Below, one piece after another: positions 18,121 to 29,400 of a stretch of DNA of 64,000 nt (position 1 is the first letter of the stretch; each line of letters starts with the position of its first letter). The stretch comes from Verrucomicrobiaceae bacterium UBA7681 (GTDB lineage Bacteria; Verrucomicrobiota; Verrucomicrobiia; Verrucomicrobiales; Verrucomicrobiaceae). Both the position numbers and the translations under genes were made by a program. The stretch spans positions 40,851 through 104,850 of the forward strand of contig DLGZ01000004.1 in the NCBI GenBank assembly GCA_002482965.1, in the 5' to 3' direction. The notes under the pieces are model-generated. The model was not told the DNA's origin, did not search any database, and saw only the letters and a list, made by a program, of their open reading frames with translations.

Positions 18121-18606
18121 GTGGCGTTTGGCCGTGAACACCGGACATGGAAGCACGCAGACTTCAGCCGGATTTACAAATACACCTACCCAAATCAGTT
18201 TGGCCGCACAGCTTTCTATGGCAGCGGAGGACTCGGCAATACGGACGCCCTGCCTTTTGAATACCTGACTCGAATGGCCTTGCACAACAAGGTCTTCGGC
18301 GACGATGTGCTCATTGAAGCAACATTCGAAGACGAGCGGGGCCGCATAGTCTTGGTGATCTCTCAAACCTTCATCGAGGGTGACCATCCTACACAGGAGC
18401 AGATCGATGCATACATGACGGCCGAAGGGTTTGTGAAGACCCGGTCGAATGATTGGTATCGTATCAGCGATGACCTCGCTGCCTTCGATGCACATCCGGG
18501 GAATTTCATCAACATGCCCGATGGCCAAATGGTGCCGATTGATCTGGTCCCAATCCGCCATCCTGACGCAGATCATCTTTTCATGATGGGGGTGAATAAA
18601 GCATGA
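18121..18606 (+). CDS. Polyvalent-protein-kinase-like protein
   Basis: 161 residues from GTG 18121. The same frame is open to ATG 17854, which would give 250 residues and make an ATGA overlap with the BatA-like gene. The C-terminal half resembles kinase-like domains of phage/mobile-element 'polyvalent' proteins: GREHRTWKH and RIYKYTYPNQFG correspond to the N-lobe. DAHPGNF with VPIDL corresponds to a catalytic HxxN and a metal-binding Asp. The stop overlaps the next VWA gene by 4 bp (ATGA at 18603), so it is built into the operon. This gene and the 83-residue gene look less GC-biased than their neighbours, suggesting acquisition. Kinase activity is inference. The start is uncertain. Confidence 0.7.
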   Translation: MAFGREHRTWKHADFSRIYKYTYPNQFGRTAFYGSGGLGNTDALPFEYLTRMALHNKVFGDDVLIEATFEDERGRIVLVISQTFIEGDHPTQEQIDAYMTAEGFVKTRSNDWYRISDDLAAFDAHPGNFINMPDGQMVPIDLVPIRHPDADHLFMMGVNKA

Positions 18607-21110
18607 GCTTCACCACCTTCACCCCACTCCTCTGGCTCCTCCTGCTCTTCGGCGCATGCTGGGGCTACTGGCGCTCCTTGGTGGACCGCCCTTCAGGCCT
18701 CAAGATCACCTCATTCATCCTCCGCGTGCTCGGCGTAGTGCTCCTCGCTCTCGCTCTATGTCAGCCCTACGCCGGCGAAGAGTCCGACGAAGCACACGTC
18801 GTCTTCCTCGTGGACGTCTCGCAGTCCATCGACCTCGAATCCGCCAAAGACGCTCTCAAACAAGTCGAGGCCGGCGTAAAAGCCCTGCGCCCACAAGACA
18901 CCCATTCCCTCTTCGCCATGGCCAACGGCCTGCGCGACAAAAAGCTCCCAGACTTCACCAAGATGCTAGACGACTGGACCAAAGGCGTCGCAGACGATGC
19001 CTTCCGTTCCCACACCCGCCTCGGTGATTCATTGCTCGCTGCCCGCCTCGCATTTCCAGCAGGCAAAGCCAAACGCCTCATCATCTTCAGCGATGGCATC
19101 GACACAGAGAACGGCGTGGACGCAGCACTCGAACAACTGCGCCACGAAGGCGTGGATGTGAAATTCGCCCCCCTCAAAACCCTGAGCGAACCCGAAGCCG
19201 CACTCGTGAGCCTGGAAAGCACTTCACCCTTCGCATTCCATGGTGAAGTCCTGCGCCTCACCGCCCGCGTGATCGCAAATCAGCCCATGAATTCCCGCGT
19301 CCGCCTCCTGAACAAAGGCGTCGCAGTGCAGGAAAAAACCGTCGCATTGAAACCCGGCGAAGACGCCAAAGTCTGGTTCGACACCGAGATGACCACCCCC
19401 GGCCCCAGCGTGTGGAGCGCCGAGATCATCCCCGAGCGTGATCACTTCCCCATCAACAATCAAGCCACCACCACCATCACCGTCCGTGGCAAACCCCGCA
19501 TCCTCGTCCTCCATCAGGACGAGAAAAAAATGCGCCCCTTTATCCGCGCCCTGAAGGAGCAGGACTTCGATGTCGATCTTCGCGGCAAACGCGGCCTGCC
19601 CGAAGGCATGGAAGACATGCTGTCCTTTGACGCCATCATGCTCGCAAACATGTCCGCCACCGACATGACCCCGCGCCAGATGGCCCTGCTGCGCAGCTAC
19701 GTCTCCGACTTCGGCGGCGGCCTCGTGATGACCGGCAGCGAGAACAGCTTCGGTCTCGGCGGCTACTACAAATCCCCGGTCGAAGAAATCCTGCCACTCG
19801 TCTCACGCTTCGAAAAGGAAAAAGAGAAACCCTCACTCGCCATGGCCTTGGTCATCGACAAAAGCGGCTCCATGTCCGGCCTGCCGATACAAATGGCCCG
19901 CCAAGCCGCCAAGAGCGCTGCAGAGCTCCTCGGCCCGCAGGATCAGATCGCCGTGGTGGCTTTTGATGATCAGGCACAAATCGTCTGCGAGATGACCCCC
20001 GCCTCACAGCAGGGCACCATCCAGGCCGCCATCGACTCCATCGCCGAAGGCGGCGGCACCTTCATGTACACCGGCATGGTGGCAGCGAAGGACATGCTGG
20101 AGCGCACCACCGCCAAGGTAAAGCACATGATCTGCCTCACCGATGGTCAGACTCAGGAGGCGGATCACATGGGCCTCGTGCAGCAGATGGTAGATAGTGG
20201 TATGACGGTTTCCACCGTGGGCCTTGGCGAAGGCTCAGCACGCGAATTGCTCCAACAAATCGCCGAAGCCGGCAAAGGCCGCTATTACGAAAGCAACGAT
20301 CCCGCCACCCTCCCGCAGATCTTCACCAAGGAGACCACGCAGGCCTCCAAGAGCGCCGTGCAGGAAGGCGTCTTCACCCACATCGGCATCACCGAGCATC
20401 CCATGCTCGCAGGCTACGAATCCGAAGGCCTTCCCGTTGTGCTCGGCTACGTCATGACGGAAGCCAAACCCGCAGCCCAGGTGCTCCTCGGCGCAGAAAA
20501 TGGCGATCCTCTTCTCGCCGTGGGCCGCTTCGGCCTCGGCATCGGTCTAGCCTACACCGGAGATCTCACCGAAGTCTGGGGCGGCGAATGGCTCGCCTGG
20601 GACGGCTGCGGCCGCTTCTGGGCCCAAGTATTGCGCGGAGCACTGCGCAAGGCAGATGTGGAAGGCATGGAGTCACGCGGCGAAATCCGCGACGGCGCAT
20701 GGATCATGAAAATCGAGCGCCGTGGCGACGATGGCGCACCTATCTCCGGCATCCATTGGAATGCGCAGTCCCTCGATGAAAGCGGCAACACCCAGGACAT
20801 CACCATCCGCGAAACCGGCCTCGGCCGCTACGAGGCACGCATCCCCATCGGCACTCGCAAGCACCTCAGCCTGCGCATGCATGACCGCGATCACGACAAG
20901 CTCGAAGTAAAGCACTACCACTCACCCTATCCCGCCGAATACCGCCTCAATGGCAAGACGCCGGAAAGCCTGGCTGCGCTGCCCAAATACGACACCGCCA
21001 CCATCATCGCCGGACTCGCGCCAGCCAAGCAGTTGCAGCCCATCGGCCACTGGTTCGCATGGAGTGCCTTGGGCATGCTGTTGGGCGGCATCCTCCTGCG
21101 GCGGATTTGA
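18603..21110 (+). CDS. Large VWA membrane protein with amidotransferase-like domain
   Basis: 835 residues. Two N-terminal membrane helices (about 8-24 and 37-54) precede a first VWA-like domain with DVSQS (Asp71, Ser73, Ser75). A central segment (about 300-405, RILVLHQDEKKMRPF to GGGLVMTGSENSFGLGGY) resembles a class I glutamine-amidotransferase-like fold. A second VWA domain has a full MIDAS, DKSGS (Asp419, Ser421, Ser423). A final membrane helix lies at about 812-832. This architecture is common next to MoxR/DUF58/BatA genes and is probably part of the same envelope complex. The start overlaps the kinase-like gene, and GGGGGTGA lies about 8 bp upstream. Confidence 0.92.
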   Translation: MSFTTFTPLLWLLLLFGACWGYWRSLVDRPSGLKITSFILRVLGVVLLALALCQPYAGEESDEAHVVFLVDVSQSIDLESAKDALKQVEAGVKALRPQDTHSLFAMANGLRDKKLPDFTKMLDDWTKGVADDAFRSHTRLGDSLLAARLAFPAGKAKRLIIFSDGIDTENGVDAALEQLRHEGVDVKFAPLKTLSEPEAALVSLESTSPFAFHGEVLRLTARVIANQPMNSRVRLLNKGVAVQEKTVALKPGEDAKVWFDTEMTTPGPSVWSAEIIPERDHFPINNQATTTITVRGKPRILVLHQDEKKMRPFIRALKEQDFDVDLRGKRGLPEGMEDMLSFDAIMLANMSATDMTPRQMALLRSYVSDFGGGLVMTGSENSFGLGGYYKSPVEEILPLVSRFEKEKEKPSLAMALVIDKSGSMSGLPIQMARQAAKSAAELLGPQDQIAVVAFDDQAQIVCEMTPASQQGTIQAAIDSIAEGGGTFMYTGMVAAKDMLERTTAKVKHMICLTDGQTQEADHMGLVQQMVDSGMTVSTVGLGEGSARELLQQIAEAGKGRYYESNDPATLPQIFTKETTQASKSAVQEGVFTHIGITEHPMLAGYESEGLPVVLGYVMTEAKPAAQVLLGAENGDPLLAVGRFGLGIGLAYTGDLTEVWGGEWLAWDGCGRFWAQVLRGALRKADVEGMESRGEIRDGAWIMKIERRGDDGAPISGIHWNAQSLDESGNTQDITIRETGLGRYEARIPIGTRKHLSLRMHDRDHDKLEVKHYHSPYPAEYRLNGKTPESLAALPKYDTATIIAGLAPAKQLQPIGHWFAWSALGMLLGGILLRRI

Positions 21111-21150
21111 GTGGAGCGCCGCCGAATCGTCGGCATAGACTCACGCACCC

Positions 21151-22107
21151 ATGAAAATCGTTCTTCTCGACGCCCACACCGCAAATCCCGGCGACCTCTC
21201 CTGGCAGCCCCTCGAAGCCATCGCTGCCTGTGACGTTCATCCACGTACCCCGCTGGATCAAACCGTCGCCCGCTGCGCAGACGCCGAGATCGTCATCACC
21301 AACAAAGCCCCCCTGACCCGCGAAATCATCGCAGCACTCCCCGCTTTGAAATACATCGGCGTCACCGCCACCGGCTTCAATATCGTCGATGTCGTCGCCG
21401 CCAAAGAGCACGGCATCGTGGTGACAAACGTCCCCGGCTACAGCACCCCCGCCGTCGCTCAGCACGTCATCGCCCTCCTGCTGGAAATGACCAACCACGT
21501 CGGCCACTCAGCCAAGAGCGTGGAGGAAGGCGGCTGGGTCAAATGCCCCGACTTCTGCTACTACGATCACCCCATCATCGAGCTCTCCGGCCGCACCCTC
21601 GGCATCATCGGCTACGGCGAGATCGGTAGCGCCGTCGCGCGCATTGCCGTCGCCTTCGGCATGAAGGTCCTCGCCTCCAAGCGCACCTGGAAAGAGCCGC
21701 CACCCGCTGGCGTCGAAGCCGCTGAAATCGATGACATCTTCCGCCAGTCCGGCGTCATCAGCCTGCACTGCCCGCTCACCGATGCCACCAAGCACCTCGT
21801 CGGCGAACGCACCCTCGCTCTGATGAAACCCGAAGCCATGATCATCAACACCGGTCGCGGTCCCCTCGTTGATGAATCCGCCCTCGCCAAAGCCCTCAAT
21901 GAAGGCCGCATCGCCGGCGCCGGACTCGACGTCCTCTCCGTCGAACCCGCCAAAGCCGACAACCCACTCCTCACCGCCAAAAACTGCCTCATCACCCCCC
22001 ACGTCGCCTGGGCCAGCCGCGAATCCCGCATCCGCCTCATCGACTCCACCGCCGCAAACCTGAAAGCCTTCATCGCAGGCACGCCGGTGAATGTGGTGAA
22101 CGGCTGA
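21151..22107 (+). CDS. D-2-hydroxyacid dehydrogenase (glycerate/hydroxypyruvate reductase type)
   Basis: 318 residues, the normal length for the NAD-dependent D-2-hydroxyacid dehydrogenase family. It has the Rossmann motif GIIGYGEIGSAVARIA with an A-G-G-like nucleotide loop, the family signature NTGRGPLVDESALAKAL, and the C-terminal catalytic His in TPHVAWASRESR. The closest functional type by eye is glycerate dehydrogenase/hydroxypyruvate reductase, but lactate- or phosphoglycerate-type substrates cannot be excluded. It lies 40 bp after the VWA gene and shares a terminator with the convergent leuB. Confidence 0.9.
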   Translation: MKIVLLDAHTANPGDLSWQPLEAIAACDVHPRTPLDQTVARCADAEIVITNKAPLTREIIAALPALKYIGVTATGFNIVDVVAAKEHGIVVTNVPGYSTPAVAQHVIALLLEMTNHVGHSAKSVEEGGWVKCPDFCYYDHPIIELSGRTLGIIGYGEIGSAVARIAVAFGMKVLASKRTWKEPPPAGVEAAEIDDIFRQSGVISLHCPLTDATKHLVGERTLALMKPEAMIINTGRGPLVDESALAKALNEGRIAGAGLDVLSVEPAKADNPLLTAKNCLITPHVAWASRESRIRLIDSTAANLKAFIAGTPVNVVNG

Positions 22108-22146
22108 GTGTTCATCGTTGCCGAGACACACTGTTCTCCGAAAACA

Positions 22147-22190
22147 AAAAACGCACCGGCGACGATGAGTCGTCCGGTGCGTTTTTTTTG
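22147..22190. terminator. Bidirectional intrinsic terminator between hydroxyacid dehydrogenase and leuB
   Basis: A 9-bp perfect stem (ACGCACCGG at 22151-22159 with CCGGTGCGT at 22173-22181), with further pairing inside the loop. It is flanked by an A-run on the left and eight Ts on the right. It can terminate the rightward dehydrogenase gene and the leftward leuB. Confidence 0.9.
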
Positions 22191-22207
22191 ATACAAATAG
22201 CTGAGAT

Positions 22208-23314
<1,107 letters not shown>

Positions 23315-23425
23315 AAAAGGGCTGGGTCTATGGATGAGAAAGGCGGGAGTGGCAAGCGGCGGGCTGGGGGAATGAAGCCGTTCCTTGAAAATCAGTGGGT
23401 TGGACGCGCCAATATCAAAATTATA

Positions 23426-23463
23426 GAAAACAGTAAATTGTGCTTTAAAAAGCCGCTGTTTTC
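23426..23463. promoter_or_regulatory. Inverted repeat between divergent leuB and giant oxidase gene
   Basis: Arms GAAAACAG (23426-23433) and CTGTTTTC (23456-23463) are separated by 22 bp in an AT-rich 166-bp divergent intergenic region. Arm centres are about three helical turns apart, as in operators bound by dimers or pairs of dimers. GATAAT follows the right arm and could be a rightward -10 element. Functional assignment is inference. Confidence 0.35.
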
Positions 23464-23480
23464 GATAATTGTTCTAAAAT

Positions 23481-26400
23481 ATGCGTCTCGGACTTATGAA
23501 TATTCCAACAAAAGTAAAAAAGCAGGCGGTGACACCTTCACTTTTTCGCTCCCTAGCGCGCTCTGCCCTTTTCCTGCTCATCTCAAGTTCGAGCCTTTTC
23601 TCTCTTCGCGCGGGTGAAGATGATCACGGTCTGAATGATCAGCTTTCTGCCGAAGCCCAGGCTCTGGCTCCCGCCTTTACCCTTCTGGCTCCCGCTGCCA
23701 CGGTGCTGACGAATCGCATTTCTCAGGGCGAATGGGGCAGCGTCATCTCCTGGACGCCTCACATTCCCGTGACTGCCGCCACCCTGCCGGACGGCCGCTT
23801 GCTGACCTTTGCCTCAAACCAGCGCACCACCTTCCCGGTCGGCGCAGAGTTTACTTACGCCGCCGTGTGGAATCCAGCCACCGGCGTCTTCACCGAGATC
23901 AACAACACACGCCACGACATGTTCTGCGGTGGTACCTCCATGCTTCCAGACGGCCGGGTGGTCATCAACGGCGGACGCAACACCACCAAGCTCAGCAGCG
24001 TGTTCGACTGGCGCACCAATCAGTGGACCGCGCTGCCAAACATGAATGATGGCCGCTGGTACAATACCAGCGTGGCTTTGACGGACGGCAGTGTCTTCAC
24101 CGTGACGGGAGACGGCGGCACCAATACCGCAGAACGCTGGTCCGCTGCTGGCGGATGGGCGCGTTTGAGCAGCATCAACTGGGCCCCGCAGGTGGCTTTG
24201 CCAGGCTACGTCACGCGCTGGCATCCACTCATTGTTGTCGCACCCGATGGCCGTCTGTTTCACGGCGGCCCCACAGACCAGATGAACTGGCTCACGGCCA
24301 CAGGCACCGGCAGCTTGACCTATTCCGGTGTCAATGTGCCCGGAGCGCACTACCCCAAGGAAGGCAGCTTTGCCCTGTATGACGAAGGCCGCATCTTGGT
24401 GGCAGGCGGTTCAGCAAGCACCACCCCCAACGCTAGCGACAGTTCCACGGGCACGAGCACCAACCTGGCATTCACCATCGACATCCGCACCGGCACTCCC
24501 GTGCTGGCCAGCGCGCCCTCCATGTCCTTCACCCGCCAGTTTGCCAATTCCGTCATCCTTCCCACTGGCGAGGTGCTCGTCATCGGCGGCAACACCTCCG
24601 GCTTGAAGTTCAATGACACCGGCTCCGTGCTGATTCCCGAACTGTGGAATCCCACCACGCGCCAGTGGCGTCAGCTCGCACCGATGAGTGTGCCGCGCAA
24701 TTACCATTCCCTCGCGCTGCTGCTGCCAGATGGTCGCGTGTGGTCCGGCGGCGGCGGTCTTTCGGGCAACAGCGCGGACCACCGTGATGGCCAGCTCTTC
24801 ACTCCGCCGATGCTCTACAATGCAGATGGCAGCCTTGCCACACGCCCGGTGATCAATCAGACCCCCTCCTACATCGGCATTGGCACCACCTTTGCCGTGC
24901 AGGCCACGCCCGGCATCACCAAGTTCAGCTTCATCAAGATGTCATCGCAAACCCACTCGATGAATACCGATCTGCGCTACCTCAGTCTCCCATTCACTGA
25001 GACCTCTCCCGGCGTTTACGTCGTGCAGGGCCATGCCAATCTTAGCGTGATGACTCCAGGCTACTGGATGCTCTTTGGCGTCACGGCCAATGGAGCCTAC
25101 TCAGTCGCGAAAGTCATTCAGGTCGATCCGGCGCAAAGCGTCACCGTGGCAAATCCCGGCAGCCAGTTCAGTGCGGTGAACGCACCCGCAACATTGGCGG
25201 TGTATGGCGTGGCTCCTGGCAATGGCTCAGTGACCTACACCGCCACCGGCTTGCCCACCGGCCTTGCCATCAATGCCAGCACCGGAGTCATCAGCGGCAC
25301 ACCTACCGTCACCGGCACCTTCAGCAGTTCTCGTGTCACTGTGACCGACGGCATCACCACCGCCAGCGCCACCTTCACCTGGACCATCACACCGCCGAAC
25401 CTGAGCCAAAACTTCACCACCTTCACCTCAGCCGCCGGCCTGCAGCTCAATGGCAGCACCAGCGTGAGCAATGGCGTGCTCGTGCTCACCCCAAACACCG
25501 GCAATCAAGCAGGCTCTGCCTTCCTCACCGCACCCGTTCCAGTCTCCGAAGGCACCTCCTTCTCCAGCCGCTTCGTCTTCCGCATGAATGGCAGCGGAGA
25601 TGGCGCGGACGGCATGACATTCGTTCTGCAAGGAAGCGCCGCCACGGCACTCGGTGCAGCAGGTGGCGGGGAAGCTTATGAAGGCATTTTGAAAAGCCTC
25701 GCCATCGAGCTCGACACTTACGCCGGCGGCACCGATCCCAATGCCAATCACCTCGGCATCCTCACCAATGGCGTCGTCTCACCGCACCTGAGCACAGCGA
25801 CGCCCACCTTTGACATGGAGAATGGAGCCAGTCACACCTTGTGGGTGGACTACGACGGTCCGTCCGACACGCTGCGCATTTATATCGCTCAAGGCGTCAG
25901 CACCACCAAGCCCGCCTCGCCTATTCTCACCCAGACCGCTCTGAAGCTCGCCAGCATCGTTGGTCCCAGCGCATGGCTGGGTTTCACCGGCGCGACAGGC
26001 GGCTCCGCCAACACGCACGAAGTCCTCGCTTGGCAGGTCAATGTCAATGCCTTCGCCTCTCCCACACCACCCGTCGTGACCAATCCCGGCGCACGCAGCA
26101 GCGTCATCAATCAAGCGACCTCGCTGAGCATCCAAGCCACTGACGCAAATCAGGACACGCTGGCTTTCAGCGCTGCCGGTCTTCCCACCGGCCTCTCCAT
26201 CAATGCCGCCTCCGGCATCATCAGCGGCACGCCGACCGCCGCAGGCAGCTTCCCTGTGACCGTCAGCGTGACCGATGGTAACACAACTCCTGCAACGACA
26301 TCCTTTACCTGGGTAATCAGCAATGCCCTGACCGTGCAGCAGTCGCAGTCCGCCCCGGCGGGCTCAGGGGCTGCTGTGACCATGACCGCCGCCAGCGCAG

Positions 26401-29400
26401 GCGGCGCGAACCCACGCTTCCGCTGGAACTTTGGGGATGGCACCCCTCAGACCGCCTACAGCAGCAGTGCCAGCATCAGCCACACCTTCGCCAATCCAGG
26501 GCGCTACACCGTGGTCGTGACAGCTACGGATGATTCCGGCGCGGTCGTCACCAGCACCTTCTTCCAGGCCGTTTATGCGCCGCTCACCGCCAAGAAGCCT
26601 GCCGTTTCCTCCAGCCTCATCTTCGAAGACCGCACCACTGGCAACGACCGCGTGTGGCTCGTCAATCCGGACACCGATAGCGTGACCGTGCTCGATGCCG
26701 TCACTCGCGCCAAGCTCGCCGAAACCAGCGTCGGCACCGCACCACGCAGCCTCGCCCTCGCACCAGACGGTCGCGTCTGGGTCACCAATGCCGAAAGCTC
26801 CACCATCACCATCCTCAACGGCACCACCTATGCCGTGGCCAGCACGCTCACCCTGCCACGCGGCTCTCGCCCCTTTGGCATCGCCTTTGATCCGAATGGC
26901 ACTGCCGCCTACGTGGCTCTCGAAGGCAGCGGACGTTTGCTGAAGCTCAATCCAAGCACCGGCGCACAGATTGCCACGCTCAATGCAGGCCAGCATGCGC
27001 GTCACGTTTCCGTCAGTGCGGATGGCGCACGCGTCTATGTCAGCCGCTTCATCACGCCTCCACTCCCCGGCGAAAACACCGCTGCGCCAAACACCACCGG
27101 ACGTGGTGGCGAAGTACTCGTTGTCACCGCCTCCACACTGGCGATTGAGCGCACCATCCTCCTGCAGCACAGCGAGCAGGCAGACACCCCCACCTCCGCT
27201 CACGGCCTCCCAAACTACCTCGGCGCAACGGCCATCTCTCCCGACGGCCTTTCCGCCTGGGTGCCCTCCAAGCAGGACAACATCAAGCGCGGTTCCTTGC
27301 GCAATGGCGAGGGCCTCAATCATGATCAGTCGCTGCGCGCCATCGCCAGTCGCATCAATCTCACCACGCAGGCAGAAGACTACGCGGGCCGTGTGGACTT
27401 CGACAACGCCGGCATGCCCAGCGCAGCAGCGTTTGACCCTTGGGGCATCTACATCTTCGTGGCCTTGGAAAGCAGCCGCGCCATCGCCGTGGTGGACGCA
27501 TGGAACAAGACCGTGGTCACCCGCTTCGATGCCGGGCTCGCTCCTCAAGGTCTCGCGCTGTCACCGGATGGCCGCACCCTTTTCGTGCATAACTTCATGA
27601 GCCGCACCGTCAGCGTGCACGACGTCAGCAGCCTCATCCAGGGCGGCAGCGCAACACCTGTCACACTGGGTGTGGTGAACACCGTCACCACCGAAAAACT
27701 CAGCGCCACAGTGCTCAAGGGCAAGCAGCTCTTCTATGATGCAGCAGACGTACGTCTCGCCCTCCAGGAATACATTTCCTGCGCCTCCTGTCACAACGAC
27801 GGCGGTCATGACGGCCGCACCTGGGATTTCACCGGCACCGGCGAAGGCCTGCGCAACTCCATCACCCTGCGCGGCCACGGCGCACATGGCGCGCTGCACT
27901 GGACCGGCAACTTCGACGAGGTCCACGATTTCGAAGGACAGATCCGCGTCTTTTCCGGCGGCACCGGACTCATGACAGATGCTCAGTTCAACACCGGCAC
28001 CCGCAGCCAACCGCTGGGTGATTCCAAGGCCGGTGTGAGCGCCGACCTCGATGCGCTGTCTGCTTATGTCACTTCGTTGACCACAGAATCCAGCAGCCCG
28101 AATCGCAACACGGACGGCTCCATGACCTCCGCTGCATTGGCTGGCGAGCGCATCTTCCGCCAGCAAAACTGCGCTTCATGCCACAGCGGCGCGGGTTTCA
28201 CCAACAGCGCGCTCAATGTCTTCCGCGATGTCGGCACCATCAAACAGCCCATCAGCGGCAAACGCCTCAATGGCACGCTCACCGGCTTCGATGTCCCCAC
28301 CATGCGCGGCCTCTGGGCCACCGCCCCCTATCTGCATGATGGTTCTGCTGCCACACTCGCAGATGCCGTCACCGCGCACCAAGGCGTGACATTAAATACC
28401 ACCGACCTCGCCAACCTAGTCGCCTATCTCCAGCAGATCGACAACGCACCCGCCACAGCACCGCTGCCAGTCACGGTGGAACTCGCCACCACAGCCCCAG
28501 CTTCCCTGAGCGCTCCCTTTGGCGTCACCGCCACTTTCAGTCATCCCGTGACAGGATTCACCCTGACAGACATCAGCGTGACCGGCGGCACAGCCAGTGC
28601 TCTCACCGGCTCGGGTGCGAGTTACAGCTTCACCATCACCCCCACGGCCAATGTCACCATCAGCATCGCCGCAGCTCAGGCGCAGGATGCAGACGCGGTG
28701 ACAAACCTTGCCTCCAACATCCTCACACGCACCTACACACCGGCAGCCAGCGGCCCCGCCTTTGTGAGCCAGGACATCGGCACTGGCTTCCTTGCGGGTT
28801 CCACCAGCATCAACATCAGCACAGGCGTTCATACGCTGGTCGCCTCAGGCCAGGACATCTACACCACGGAAGACGGCTTCCGCTTTGAGCAGGTCGTCCT
28901 CAATGGCAATGGCGAAGTGCGCGCCCGCGTGCGCAGCTTCACCAATACCAACCCTTGGGCCAAGGCAGGCGTCATGGTTCGCGAGACCCTCGCTGCAGGC
29001 TCACGCCACGCCATGATGTTCATCACTCCTCCAGACGCAGGCAATGGCTTCGGCATGGTGTCGCGCCTCACCGCCAATGCCACCACCGGTTATGCTGGTG
29101 GCCCTGCCATGAGCACCGCTCCGGACAACTGGGTGCGTCTCGTGCGTGAAGGCAATGTGCTCACCGGTTATGCCTCCGCCAATGGCAGCACCTGGGCGCT
29201 CGTGAGCACCACCACCCTGACCAATCTTTCCGCACAGGTGTACGTCGGACTGGCCGCGACCGCTGCCGACAGCAGTTTGACGACCACCGCTGAATTCGAC
29301 AACGTGCAGGTCATCGGCGCGCAGTCCGCCGTGGCTCCTTCCGTCACACTCAGCACGGCCTCCGGCATCGAGACCGGCCCTTTCACGGCGCAGGTGCAGT

